A stretch of 64,000 nucleotides of DNA, from the NCBI GenBank assembly GCA_944319925.1, contig CALUFQ010000006.1, forward strand, positions 1-64,000, written 5' to 3'. The translations under genes and the position numbers were made by a program. Shown one piece after another: positions 41,277 through 50,686 of the stretch (position 1 is the stretch's first letter; every line of letters starts with the position of its first letter). The notes under the pieces are model-generated. The model was not told the origin of the DNA and did no database searches. It saw only the letters and a program-made list of their open reading frames with translations. This DNA is from an uncultured Paraprevotella sp. (GTDB lineage: Bacteria; Bacteroidota; Bacteroidia; Bacteroidales; Bacteroidaceae).

Positions 41277-43850
41277 ATGAGTAGCAATAAAATACAGATA
41301 ATTATTTCAGGAAACCTGACGGGATTCACTCATTTTTATGCGACGCAAGGAGTAAAAGATTGGTATGAGGAATCTGAAATTAATTTTGATTACCGCAATC
41401 TTGTTACTTTCTTGGAGCAAAATGGAGAGAAGGCTTATGCCTTGTCTTTTGCTTCTCGGGTGGTGGCGGTCAGTCTTGTGACAAGAATTCTTGATACATC
41501 CCGGCGTCCGGGGGTATTGGTTGTTTCGGTGCTTCTGCCGAGGGGGAAGAAGGTGGCGGCGGTAACCCCGTCCGGGTCGAATACAGCCCTTTACGACTTG
41601 TTGAATGCGTTGAACAGCAGATTCTGTGAGCGGAATCTGATTGGAGAAGAGCTGACCCCTAGCCTATCGGTGCTGAGGCAGGATTACTATTCGGATATTC
41701 TTTCTGGTTATCAGCTCGTCTCGGACGCGGGGCAACGCAAGCTCAACATGGATGTGGCTTCTTTGAAGAAGGGAGTGGGATATGTAGCCGCAGAGGAGCG
41801 TGTGATGTCGGCCTATCTTGCCTCGCTGTTCCGTCGGAGTTATGAGGGATATCCGCATGTGTTTTTTGCCCCGAACGCTCCGGCGAACATCGACGAACCT
41901 GCGGAAGAGGAGATCATGTATCAGGTGCGTGTGACGAACAAGGCGACAAACACGGGCAGGATGCTTCCTGGATGGGTCCGTTCCAAGGATAAGATTTATC
42001 AGTTGGCTCCGGAATATTGGCAACTTCCTATTGAGAATTTGGATTATTCTTATGAAGATGTCCTTCAGGGGAAGGCCGGCAGGCAGATTCGGGCGTCTGT
42101 AGGGATTGACGGAATCCTTGACGTCACCTATGACTTTGCCCCCCAGACAAAGGAAATTGCTTTCGTCTTTAAAAAGAAAGGTGGGAAAGCACTGGACTTT
42201 GCAGAGGTGGCACCGGTATGGATTAAAGATAAGCAGAGGGAGATGAGCTATCCTTTGCCCAGCGATACTTATGAGTTTCGCGGCGAGGAGATTTATGGAA
42301 AGAAGTCATTGGAGAGTGATCGCTATTTTATTGAACCCGAATTTTTGGACTTCAGTCAGTGTGGCTCAAAATGTGTGATGACAGTGGAGCGGAAGACTAT
42401 TCTGCAGTTTGACTTTCCTGCGCCATTTGATGCTGTATCCAAAAGGATTACGGTGACCCGAGTGGGAACGAACCAATCTATTCAGCGTGAGAACATAAAA
42501 GGGAAATATAGTTGTCCGGTACCCGGTAATCAGGAGGAATGGGAATATAGGATAGAGGCTGAGGGATATAAGATGCAACACGGGCAATATCCGCCTGAGG
42601 GGGAAAAAATCCGGTTGAATCTTGAAATGCGGAAGCCGGAGGAGGTATCCCAATCTCCGTCCGGACAGAGGCAAGGAACAGGTTCTACAATGCGGGCTGA
42701 GCTTCAGGATACCAGACAGTCTGCTTCAATCGAGCTTTCACGTGCAAACAATAATACCGAAGGCAACGCTGTCCCGATTATATATGAAACCAATGGAAAG
42801 CAAAACGGCAAGAAAAGAAAGGGCAATGCCTGGGGTGGGAAACTGTTGCCCTTCCTGATTGCCTTGCCTGTGTTGGCGTTGGTTGTGGGATTGGGAGTTT
42901 TTTTGTATCGTAATAATGGGATTCCTACCGATTCTGACAATGAAAAATATGATTCAACAAAACCTGTATCCAAGATGGTGACAGTGCAATATAAGGATGT
43001 TTCCGGGAATGCAATCTTGCCGAATAAATTTAATGAGGAGAATTTGGAACCAATCCTTCATTGTTATTGTGATATATTAGAACGGTCTTCTATAAAGGTA
43101 AGCAGAGAGGAGGATGGAAGTCAGTTTGAATTAACTGCATCAAAGGATTGCAAAGACACGGTTGAAATTATCGCATCATTCGATTCTATTACTTTAGGTG
43201 AACCCCTCAAGATGGCTTTTGATAGCTTAGAGGAGGAAACGACGATATTCTATTCTTTGAATGTAAACAAATCGGATTTGGAGCTTTACAGAGAAATGTA
43301 TAATCTGGAAGTTTCGGGGAAAAGAATGGGAGATGACTTGTCAGAAAAGTACAATAAAGAATTAACGAAATGGAATCAAGGCAATGGGAATTCTTTGTTT
43401 GTGGAGAAAATAAAAGTTCTATATGAAAAAGTGAAACCTGAAGCAACGGGTGAAGAAGTTGTAAAAATGGATCTTACTAAGTTGAGCGATGTAGATATAT
43501 CACTAAAAGAGATTTCTAAAATCGAGAGACAATTGAAAAATAATAAAACTTATAATACTGAAAAATTTTCGGAGGATGGTCAAAATGTTCTCGTGAAAGA
43601 AAGGATAGAAGCTTTGAGGGGGGCTATAAATACCTTGAAGTACGGTTATCCGCGTAAAAAAACTAATAGAGGATTTAGGCCTGATACAAAAAATTTGTCC
43701 AGAGCGCAAAAGGAATGTATTACAAAACTCTTCGGACAAGTGGACACATCTCAAGTTAATAATTTTGGGCGGCAGGGATATTTCGAAGAAGCCGGAGACA
43801 ATATTAAAGCTATAATAGCGGAAATGGGAAAATGTTTATTAGGATCATAG
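41277..43850 (+). CDS. Single-span protein next to the GTPase (candidate GTPase-associated protein)
   Basis: 857 residues. The N-terminal about 330 residues form a soluble domain (KIQIIISGNLTGFTHFYATQ; LSFASRVVAVSLVTRILDTSRRPGVLVVSVLLPRG) followed by a carboxypeptidase-regulatory-like beta domain, a basic linker (KQNGKKRKGNAWGG), one transmembrane segment near residues 521-540 (LPFLIALPVLALVVGLGVFLY), and a charged C-terminal about 300 residues predicted outside the cytoplasm. The N-terminal layout and position beside a GTPase recall GAP1-type (GTPase-associated protein 1) domains, but I cannot confirm that; treat it as a hypothesis. The ATG at 41277 is preferred over a TTG at 41271. Confidence 0.6.
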   Translation: MSSNKIQIIISGNLTGFTHFYATQGVKDWYEESEINFDYRNLVTFLEQNGEKAYALSFASRVVAVSLVTRILDTSRRPGVLVVSVLLPRGKKVAAVTPSGSNTALYDLLNALNSRFCERNLIGEELTPSLSVLRQDYYSDILSGYQLVSDAGQRKLNMDVASLKKGVGYVAAEERVMSAYLASLFRRSYEGYPHVFFAPNAPANIDEPAEEEIMYQVRVTNKATNTGRMLPGWVRSKDKIYQLAPEYWQLPIENLDYSYEDVLQGKAGRQIRASVGIDGILDVTYDFAPQTKEIAFVFKKKGGKALDFAEVAPVWIKDKQREMSYPLPSDTYEFRGEEIYGKKSLESDRYFIEPEFLDFSQCGSKCVMTVERKTILQFDFPAPFDAVSKRITVTRVGTNQSIQRENIKGKYSCPVPGNQEEWEYRIEAEGYKMQHGQYPPEGEKIRLNLEMRKPEEVSQSPSGQRQGTGSTMRAELQDTRQSASIELSRANNNTEGNAVPIIYETNGKQNGKKRKGNAWGGKLLPFLIALPVLALVVGLGVFLYRNNGIPTDSDNEKYDSTKPVSKMVTVQYKDVSGNAILPNKFNEENLEPILHCYCDILERSSIKVSREEDGSQFELTASKDCKDTVEIIASFDSITLGEPLKMAFDSLEEETTIFYSLNVNKSDLELYREMYNLEVSGKRMGDDLSEKYNKELTKWNQGNGNSLFVEKIKVLYEKVKPEATGEEVVKMDLTKLSDVDISLKEISKIERQLKNNKTYNTEKFSEDGQNVLVKERIEALRGAINTLKYGYPRKKTNRGFRPDTKNLSRAQKECITKLFGQVDTSQVNNFGRQGYFEEAGDNIKAIIAEMGKCLLGS

Positions 43851-43852
43851 AT

Positions 43853-44665
43853 ATGAAAATCGTAAAATTATTATTGTTGGCCATAGTGCTGGTGGGCGGC
43901 ATAGTCGCTTTGCTGTGGCTTAAACCGGAACCCAAAAAGGGTGTTGAGGGGCCGGAAGTAGGTTCTCCACAAGCCAAGATGTGGAAAGGGAAGATAGAAG
44001 AGTTGTGCCAGGAAGGCAAGTGGACCGTGGCCGGATACAAAGGGATTGAAGGCGGCATCCATTCAGACCGGGTCAACAGTGACGGGGAGCTGATCCGCAT
44101 AACGGAAGAGCAGGCGTTGGTGAAGTATCTGTTCGCCTTGTCCAGTAGCTCATTGTGGGAAAATGCGGACAAGCACTTCCAACAATCCGCTTATTCGGAG
44201 AAAAAGATAGACGGGTATCGGGAGGCATTGGAGTTCCTGAACGGAAAGGTCGGGGAGTTTGGGGCTAACAGCAACCTGACGAACGTGTCGGGTTTGCTTT
44301 CAGGATATGACCGCCTGAAAAAGGGCTTCGGCTTCAGCGGCAAGGCCACCTATTCCCGTCCGCTGAAAGCATTTCCTTCGGTTTCCGTCTCATCGTTGGA
44401 GAATCGTATCAAAGGAATGAAGTATTGGAAGTCCCATTACTCCCACAACACTTCGTTGCGCAAACGGTTGGACAATCTGGAGAAAGACCGCAAGCGGGCA
44501 GAACGGGAGTATTATGAGAACCTGGAGCGCCTGGTGGAGGAGAATTATCTGTCGATGCCACGGATAGAAGTGCTGTTGGCGGATCAAATCCGTTTCAATG
44601 AGATTTCCACGAACGAAGAAGCGAAGGAGAAACTCGATGAGTTTGTAAAGAACACGGATGATTAA
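43853..44665 (+). CDS. Exported or membrane-anchored protein, unknown function
   Basis: 270 residues starting MKIVKLLLLAIVLVGGIVAL, an N-terminal hydrophobic segment that is either a signal anchor or a signal peptide without a clear cleavage site (LLWLKPEPKKG). The rest is charged and helical (LDNLEKDRKRAEREYYENLERLVEENYLSM) with no recognisable domain. It begins 3 bases after the stop of the preceding gene, in the same operon. An open frame from 43832 would overlap that gene and is not supported. Confidence 0.6.
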   Translation: MKIVKLLLLAIVLVGGIVALLWLKPEPKKGVEGPEVGSPQAKMWKGKIEELCQEGKWTVAGYKGIEGGIHSDRVNSDGELIRITEEQALVKYLFALSSSSLWENADKHFQQSAYSEKKIDGYREALEFLNGKVGEFGANSNLTNVSGLLSGYDRLKKGFGFSGKATYSRPLKAFPSVSVSSLENRIKGMKYWKSHYSHNTSLRKRLDNLEKDRKRAEREYYENLERLVEENYLSMPRIEVLLADQIRFNEISTNEEAKEKLDEFVKNTDD

Positions 44666-44678
44666 AAAGAACAGGAAT

Positions 44679-45224
44679 ATGAAAAAGGCATGTTGTATAG
44701 GGATTTTTTCCTTTCTGTGTGCTGCGGTGGTCTGCGGGCAGGAACGAGGGGAAGAGGTTGTGACCTTGATGAAGCAAAGTGAGACCATCGCGGGGCATTG
44801 GAATCAAATTCGGCAATTGGAAAATCAAATCCAGAATGCGGAAAACCAGATTGATTCATTGCGGAATGCTTGGCGGGAAGTGTGTGAAAATTATCTGGAA
44901 GGCGGATATGGAACCCGTGTGGGGTTTAATGAACTGCTTCGACTGACAATTAGAGAAATTGACGGAGAGGATTTGTACCGTCGGTTGGAGAAAGCTTTGA
45001 AAGACACCCCTGAAAATGGAAGCCGTCCATCACCCGTATATTCAGAAGAGAGAAAAAAAGAACCGGGGCCTATTCAAGATCCTTTGCAGGATGAAAAACC
45101 AATAGTGGAGGATGATGAGAATGGATTAAAGGACCCGGTGAGAGAGGATGGGAGAGGTAAAGACGGAAGTGGATTATCGAGAAACGGTTTGGAAGGCAAA
45201 ATTGGAGGAGGGCAGAAAAAATGA
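44679..45224 (+). CDS. Exported coiled-coil protein, unknown function
   Basis: 181 residues. Signal peptide MKKACCIGIFSFLCAAVVCG followed by QERGEE. The mature part starts with a heptad-like helix (QIRQLENQIQNAENQIDSLR) suggesting a coiled coil and ends in a proline-, lysine- and aspartate-rich tail (RPSPVYSEERKKEPGPIQDP). Its stop overlaps the start of the next gene as ATGA, so they are translationally coupled and may form a complex with it. Function unknown. Confidence 0.65.
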   Translation: MKKACCIGIFSFLCAAVVCGQERGEEVVTLMKQSETIAGHWNQIRQLENQIQNAENQIDSLRNAWREVCENYLEGGYGTRVGFNELLRLTIREIDGEDLYRRLEKALKDTPENGSRPSPVYSEERKKEPGPIQDPLQDEKPIVEDDENGLKDPVREDGRGKDGSGLSRNGLEGKIGGGQKK

Positions 45225-45961
45225 GAAGGTATATATGGATAGTAGCCTTGCTGATGTGCTGCGGTGACTTTTATGGACAAGGCAAAGTATCGAAAAAGGA
45301 CATGAATAGGGCGGCTGAAGTGAACAAAACCGTCATCATCGATTCGTTAAACAACCGGATAGATAGTCTGACGGTTCAGTATGACCGGTTGAAAGAGCTG
45401 CTCAGGAAGCTTGAGATCCGGAGTTTCAACCCGACGTTGAGTGATGCACAGCTTGAAAAATACCTGGGAGCAATGTCTTTGGAAGACATTTACCATAGAC
45501 GTAATGAAGTCCGGGAACAGCTGGCATTGGCAGAGGAAGGCTCGAAATGGGCACCTGTGTATAAGGAGATACTGGATATCCGGGATCGGTTGGGACAACT
45601 TTATAATAAGGAAACGAATAAACGTGATAAGGAAACGTTGGACAATCCTGATTTTCAGCCGTTGGAGAACCATAAAAGTTCTTTTGAGGAATTGCGGACG
45701 GCTGTGAATGATTATCGCTTTGTTATGTTCGAGTTGGTGCGGGTAAAGAAAATCGTGGATAATATGGTGAAGAATACGAAGGATGCAGCGAAAATCAGAA
45801 GCAAATTGAAAGAAGACAATGAATTGGTATTTATTGAAGAAGTCCCGTTTGCAAACACAACAATCAGAAATTATATAGAATATAAAACTAAGAGGGAGGA
45901 TGAAAAATTGGGGAATCTTGTGGGTGATTTGCAAAAGGCTTGTCCGGAGGCTTTTGAATAG
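45221..45961 (+). CDS. Exported helical protein, unknown function
   Basis: 246 residues with signal peptide MRRYIWIVALLMCCGDFYGQ. The mature protein is mostly helical, with a possible coiled coil (LNNRIDSLTVQYDRLKELLR) at about 40-60 and charged helices to the C-terminus (TKREDEKLGNLVGDLQKACPE). It resembles the preceding gene product in type (exported, coiled-coil-rich), and the two overlap by four bases. No enzyme motif is visible. Membership in the operon suggests a structural or adaptor role in the periplasm. Confidence 0.65.
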   Translation: MRRYIWIVALLMCCGDFYGQGKVSKKDMNRAAEVNKTVIIDSLNNRIDSLTVQYDRLKELLRKLEIRSFNPTLSDAQLEKYLGAMSLEDIYHRRNEVREQLALAEEGSKWAPVYKEILDIRDRLGQLYNKETNKRDKETLDNPDFQPLENHKSSFEELRTAVNDYRFVMFELVRVKKIVDNMVKNTKDAAKIRSKLKEDNELVFIEEVPFANTTIRNYIEYKTKREDEKLGNLVGDLQKACPEAFE

Positions 45962-45978
45962 AATTCAAGGAAAGACTT

Positions 45979-48594
45979 ATGAAACAGTTGATTCGAGTCA
46001 ATAATAAAGAGTTGAGCTTCAGGTTGAAGCTTAATTACAACACAGTGTATTCGCAGATGAAGATGTTGTTGGATGCCGGAAGTTTTATTTTTGCCGATTT
46101 GTCCACCAAGTCGGTGAATACAACTTGGTATTCCAATGACGATGCTGAATATGTCCGTCTGACCGATGTGCCGGAAAACGAGCGTCGGCAGATCATGTCC
46201 CGGTTGAAGGCGGTCGTGAATCAGGTGGCCCAGATGCTTCGGAACGCTCAGGAAATGGCTCCGTACGTGGACGACATTATGGAGATTCCGGATTTGAGTT
46301 TTGTGTTTTATAAGAAGGAGAACGAAAATTACAGGTTCCTTCTTGCCGGTTGGGGATGTAAATATGCTCATGCCGTGAACGGAGACCGGACGATGGGCAT
46401 CTATAGAGGTGCAAACCGGTTGCCTGTGCCCGAAGACCCCGGGAAGTCCCAAAACACCACGTCACAATCTGGTTCGGAAAAAACAGATGCAAGCGATTCT
46501 GTTTCACGATTGGTGACAGGGATGTCAGGTTCCGGAGGAGGAGACCATCTGGATGAACAGTTAAAACCTGGATACAATATAATAGAAAAAATTGATGACG
46601 GGACAACAGGAACAATATCGGGCACTACGGGAGACGAGTCAAAAGTCGTAACCGAAGACACGGCACATATTCCTGAGGAAGATTCCGTGAAGAAGAAAAT
46701 GCAGCATGTATGGTTGCGGGTGTTGGATCAACATGAACATGCAGTGGGAGGTGAGCGTGTGGAAATCCGGATGTCTGGCATGTCGGTGATGAAGTTGACC
46801 GGCGAAGATGGAAAGGCGGAGGTGGGAGACCTTCCTTGCCGGGATACTTTCACTGTATCGTTTCCTGACATGAAGGGAGTCGATGAGAGGGGGTTCGAGG
46901 TGGAGCCGAATGTGGAGGTCTATGACGCATATGTCAAGAAATTGGTGAGATACGCTCCGGTGTTGTTTGTGGAGGACCAGGATGGGAATCCGGTGCGGAA
47001 GCATGACATCAAGGTCATTGTGGCCGGACAGGAAACAGTGTATAATACCGGGGAGGAAGGTGTGGTGCAGTTGCCCTTCATGCAGGAAGGGCAGAAGTTC
47101 ATTGCCGTGGACACGGCGAATTACGCCAATACTGAAGAGTTTGACATCACACCCGCTAAGGCAAAGACACCTTACTACTTTTGCATCAGGCAGTTTGTAA
47201 AGTCTAAGGTGGGCATTACGGTGCTAGATAAGGATCGGAAACCCGTGCCGAGGACGGTTGTGGATGTAAAGTCAGATGACAAACCTTGCCGGCAGGTCAC
47301 GGGGAATGACGGGCGGGCGGAGTTCCCGCATGACGTGTTCCATGCAGGAAAGATGCTCCTTGGCATCCAGTCGCCAGGTAAGCAGAGAGTGTTGTATGAG
47401 CTGGACTTTAAACCTGAGACTACAGAATATGCCGTCCAACTTAAGGAAAAGCGTCTGTCACCCTCATTCGGGCGTTATTGGAAATGGTTGGGATTGTTGC
47501 CTTTGTTGGCCTTGTTGGCTTGGGGCGGATACGAACTGTATCAGTATCTGCATAAGGACGAGATTCCGTCGTGGGCCGAGTTAAACAAGGGAGTCGTTTT
47601 GCTGAGGAGCGATGTGGTTTATCATGTCGATACAGGTTTGGCGGAAAAGACCGGTTTTTCGGATTTCTATTTTAATTATAATGAGAATGAAAAAACGATT
47701 TTCAATTTTACGTTTGATGTAAATAAAGCGGTTTTCGATTCAGGCTGGGGCACCGGTTTCTTCATCTCGGAAGACGGGCTTATCGCGACGAACAGGCATG
47801 TCGCTGCTCCCATCCCTCCGGAAGAGGTGGTTCCGATGTTAAAAGACTTATTCGTATCCATGAGAGATATTTATTCGGATAAGGCTCAGAAGTTCCAAAA
47901 AGAATTGAACCAATATGGAAGTTATCGGATGCTTAGCAAGGAAAATGCCCTTATATTAGATCAAAGGCAGGACTCCCTCGACTATTATACCCAGGCTGCC
48001 AAATTCTACGACAGGATTGTGGATCTGGCGAACTACAAGGTGGAGGTGATTTGCAGGACCTATGCGGCTTTTGATAACTCAATGATTGGACATACGGTTA
48101 ATGAGCAGACGTTCCATCCTTGTACTTGTCTGGCCTACGGAGAGCCGGGCGACGTGTCATCCAATGATTTGGCTGTCATACAGCTGAACGAAAAGGAGAA
48201 GATTATGCCTAAAGATGCCTACATCTTTGAGATTCCCGATACGGACCCGTTTGCGGACAATAAGGAAGGAAATGAGGATTATGAGATTTGGGTGCTGGGA
48301 TATAACAACGGTCCGGCTTTGGCCGGTATGAAAACCGGAATCCATCCACAACACGTGAATGGCAGCATACTTTCGACCAACGAGAAATACCGCGTGGGCT
48401 ATAATGCCGGAATCATGGGAGGGACAAGCGGCGGGCCTGTAGTGAACAAGGAAAGGAAACTGGTGGCCATCAACAATTCCGGATTGAGGGGTTCCAGCCT
48501 GAATTTCGGTGTACGCACGACTTTCCTTCGTAAATTGCTGGAAGAAGTGAATGAAAAAAGAAACGTAACCCAAAATAATACTGAGAAAAAATGA
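45979..48594 (+). CDS. Membrane-anchored trypsin-like protease with Ig-like domains and cytoplasmic N-terminus
   Basis: 871 residues with no signal peptide. N-terminal soluble domain (about 1-140), a low-complexity serine/threonine linker, three beta domains of carboxypeptidase-regulatory or Ig-like type (for example VWLRVLDQHEHAVGGERVEI, VLFVEDQDGNPVRKHDIKV, VGITVLDKDRKPVPRTVVDV), one transmembrane segment at about 499-520 (WLGLLPLLALLAWGGYELY), and a C-terminal trypsin-type domain. Catalytic residues: H607 (LIATNRHVAAP), D730 (SSNDLAVIQLN), S817 (MGGTSGGPVVN). The triad is complete. The topology predicts the protease in the periplasm (inference). It is the second serine protease of the array, after the subtilase, and shares its layout. 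Confidence 0.88.
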   Translation: MKQLIRVNNKELSFRLKLNYNTVYSQMKMLLDAGSFIFADLSTKSVNTTWYSNDDAEYVRLTDVPENERRQIMSRLKAVVNQVAQMLRNAQEMAPYVDDIMEIPDLSFVFYKKENENYRFLLAGWGCKYAHAVNGDRTMGIYRGANRLPVPEDPGKSQNTTSQSGSEKTDASDSVSRLVTGMSGSGGGDHLDEQLKPGYNIIEKIDDGTTGTISGTTGDESKVVTEDTAHIPEEDSVKKKMQHVWLRVLDQHEHAVGGERVEIRMSGMSVMKLTGEDGKAEVGDLPCRDTFTVSFPDMKGVDERGFEVEPNVEVYDAYVKKLVRYAPVLFVEDQDGNPVRKHDIKVIVAGQETVYNTGEEGVVQLPFMQEGQKFIAVDTANYANTEEFDITPAKAKTPYYFCIRQFVKSKVGITVLDKDRKPVPRTVVDVKSDDKPCRQVTGNDGRAEFPHDVFHAGKMLLGIQSPGKQRVLYELDFKPETTEYAVQLKEKRLSPSFGRYWKWLGLLPLLALLAWGGYELYQYLHKDEIPSWAELNKGVVLLRSDVVYHVDTGLAEKTGFSDFYFNYNENEKTIFNFTFDVNKAVFDSGWGTGFFISEDGLIATNRHVAAPIPPEEVVPMLKDLFVSMRDIYSDKAQKFQKELNQYGSYRMLSKENALILDQRQDSLDYYTQAAKFYDRIVDLANYKVEVICRTYAAFDNSMIGHTVNEQTFHPCTCLAYGEPGDVSSNDLAVIQLNEKEKIMPKDAYIFEIPDTDPFADNKEGNEDYEIWVLGYNNGPALAGMKTGIHPQHVNGSILSTNEKYRVGYNAGIMGGTSGGPVVNKERKLVAINNSGLRGSSLNFGVRTTFLRKLLEEVNEKRNVTQNNTEKK

Positions 48595-49034
48595 AAAAGT
48601 TGTTTATGTGTGTGGCATTCTGGGGAGTGGCCATGTGTGGCTTTTCACAAAACTACAATGCAGCCCAAGAGGAGTTAAGAAAAGAAGTGTCGGATTTTTT
48701 GGGCAGGAAGGGTTTTAACCCTGAGAATCTGGACAATGGCTTGGTGTTCAAAAGCGAAGGATTGAGGTATTGTGTGGAAATAGACGAAGAGGAGAAAAAT
48801 CCGATGTATGTTTGTCTGCGTTTGTATTTCAATTATAGCGAAAAGTACAATAAAGACTTTGTGACCCGAAATTTGAACGATTACAATGGAAAGTATGGAG
48901 TGAAAGTATATTGCAAGGAGAGTTCCTTTGTGCTTTCTGCCGAGATGTTTGTCACGAAGGCCTATGATTTCAATTATGCGTTTGACACGATGTTGGACCA
49001 TATCAAAAGTGCAAAAGATTTGATTATCGAATAA
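48591..49034 (+). CDS. Small exported protein, paralogue of the next gene's N-terminal domain
   Basis: 147 residues, signal peptide MKKLFMCVAFWGVAMCGFSQ. The mature domain (AQEELRKEVSDFLGRKGFNP, then GLVFKSEGLRYCVEIDEE, and DFVTRNLNDYNGKYGVKVYCKESSFVLSAEMF) aligns with the start of the 540-residue protein encoded at 49047: AQLALRLGIVEFLSEEGFQP, DVRFKYKDVSHYFIINED, and ENLERCIPLESKYKVVKLFCMETSY. It overlaps the protease gene by four bases. The domain has no name that I recognise; YbjN-type folds are one possibility to test. Confidence 0.75.
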   Translation: MKKLFMCVAFWGVAMCGFSQNYNAAQEELRKEVSDFLGRKGFNPENLDNGLVFKSEGLRYCVEIDEEEKNPMYVCLRLYFNYSEKYNKDFVTRNLNDYNGKYGVKVYCKESSFVLSAEMFVTKAYDFNYAFDTMLDHIKSAKDLIIE

Positions 49035-49046
49035 GCAGGAGTCATT

Positions 49047-50669
49047 ATGAAAAAGACATTTTTATCCGTTATATTTTGTGTCCTTGCCACCATGGGGCTT
49101 GTGGCTAAAGATTTCAATGATGCCCAATTGGCCTTGCGTCTAGGGATAGTGGAATTTTTGTCGGAAGAGGGATTTCAACCTAAGATTGATCGTGATGGCG
49201 ATGTGCGTTTCAAGTACAAAGATGTTTCCCATTATTTTATCATTAATGAGGATTGGGATGAGGGACCTTTTTTGGTTACACTCTATCTCGGTTTCTCGTA
49301 CGATGATAATATTTACACTCGCGAGAATCTGGAAAGATGCATCCCATTGGAGTCCAAATACAAGGTAGTGAAGCTGTTCTGTATGGAAACTTCTTATTCG
49401 TATCGCTCGGACGTGTTTTGTAAGGATGCTGAGGTGTTGAAATCTACATTCTATTCCTTGTTGACGGAAATCAATGCGATGAGAGAGGAGGTGAACTTGA
49501 CCGTCAACTCCGGCTTGTCTGAGATTGGACTGGATGCGGATCAGGATGAGGTGTTCAGAAAAGCCATGGAGTATTATAATGATGACAATTATGACAAGTC
49601 GTATCCTTTGTTCAAACATCTAGCTGAAAACGGGTATGCTCCGGCATACGGTTATATGGGACTAGCTTATGAGTTAGGTGAAGGCACCTCTCGGGATGAT
49701 GAACAGATGGAGGCTTATTTTATCCGGGCCATAGATAACGGTAGTTATTGGTGCGCTTATCGCTTGGGTAATTATTATTATGAGAAAGGTGATTATGATG
49801 CCGCAATGGACAATTATCTGAAATGTGGTGCGAATGAGAATGGTTTCCAATCGGATGCCTTATATAAAGCTGGAAAGATGTATGAGGATGGTGTCGGTCG
49901 GTCTAAGGACCTTGCACGGGCTGTCACATGCTATAAGAAATCGGTGCAGCATTCCAGTATGTTGGGTTGTGATGCCCGCCTGGCTTTGATGAGATTGGGG
50001 GAACAGGCGGAAGCCAAAGAGGATTTCGTAGAGGCGACGAAGGGGATGCTCGCAGGGATGACACCTGAGGAAATGTATGAGGAAGGAGAGCGGTATGAAT
50101 ACGGACTGGGTGGACGTGACGTGTCGTTGACCAAGGCTTATGCTTATTTTAAGGCTGCAGCCGACAAGGGAAACGCTGAGGCGATGAACAAAATGGGAGA
50201 GATTTACGTGAGTAAGTTTTATCCATTCCATGACAAATCGAAATCAGACAAATATTATTCAAAAGCCTTGAAAACATACAAGAAGCAGGCTGATACTGAC
50301 GGCAATGCTTGTTATGAGATTGGTTACATGTACCAGAATGGACATGGAGTGGACAAGGATTTAGAGAAAGCGAAATATTATTATAGAGAGGGTGCCTTGC
50401 TAGGAGATAATAATGCAGCTTGGCGGTTGGGTCTGATATATAAGGACGAGATGGAATATGAAGATGCCTACAATTTCTTGCTGAAGGCTGCGGACGGCGG
50501 GCAAGGGATGGCCATGTTTGAATTGGCCAAACTCTTTGAAAATGGATTGGGTACGTCTTATAACAAAGAAAAGGCAATAGAGTGGTACAAGAAATGTGCC
50601 GAGAGCAATTATCGTGCAAGTGATGATGCGAAAGAGGCCTTGGAACGTTTGGGCGTAGAAGGTTATTGA
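49047..50669 (+). CDS. Exported protein with duplicated N-terminal domain and Sel1-like repeats
   Basis: 540 residues, signal peptide MKKTFLSVIFCVLATMGLVA. Residues about 22-150 are a paralogue of the preceding gene product. From about 175 onwards there are Sel1/TPR-like repeats (for example GYAPAYGYMGLAYELGEGTS, AYRLGNYYYEKGDYDAAMDN, ACYEIGYMYQNGHGVDKDLE, AMFELAKLFENGLGTSYNKE), giving a superhelical scaffold that binds partner proteins. It is expected in the periplasm. Part of the operon, 12 bases after the previous gene. Confidence 0.85.
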   Translation: MKKTFLSVIFCVLATMGLVAKDFNDAQLALRLGIVEFLSEEGFQPKIDRDGDVRFKYKDVSHYFIINEDWDEGPFLVTLYLGFSYDDNIYTRENLERCIPLESKYKVVKLFCMETSYSYRSDVFCKDAEVLKSTFYSLLTEINAMREEVNLTVNSGLSEIGLDADQDEVFRKAMEYYNDDNYDKSYPLFKHLAENGYAPAYGYMGLAYELGEGTSRDDEQMEAYFIRAIDNGSYWCAYRLGNYYYEKGDYDAAMDNYLKCGANENGFQSDALYKAGKMYEDGVGRSKDLARAVTCYKKSVQHSSMLGCDARLALMRLGEQAEAKEDFVEATKGMLAGMTPEEMYEEGERYEYGLGGRDVSLTKAYAYFKAAADKGNAEAMNKMGEIYVSKFYPFHDKSKSDKYYSKALKTYKKQADTDGNACYEIGYMYQNGHGVDKDLEKAKYYYREGALLGDNNAAWRLGLIYKDEMEYEDAYNFLLKAADGGQGMAMFELAKLFENGLGTSYNKEKAIEWYKKCAESNYRASDDAKEALERLGVEGY

Positions 50670-50686
50670 AAATAGGGGACGTGTTG

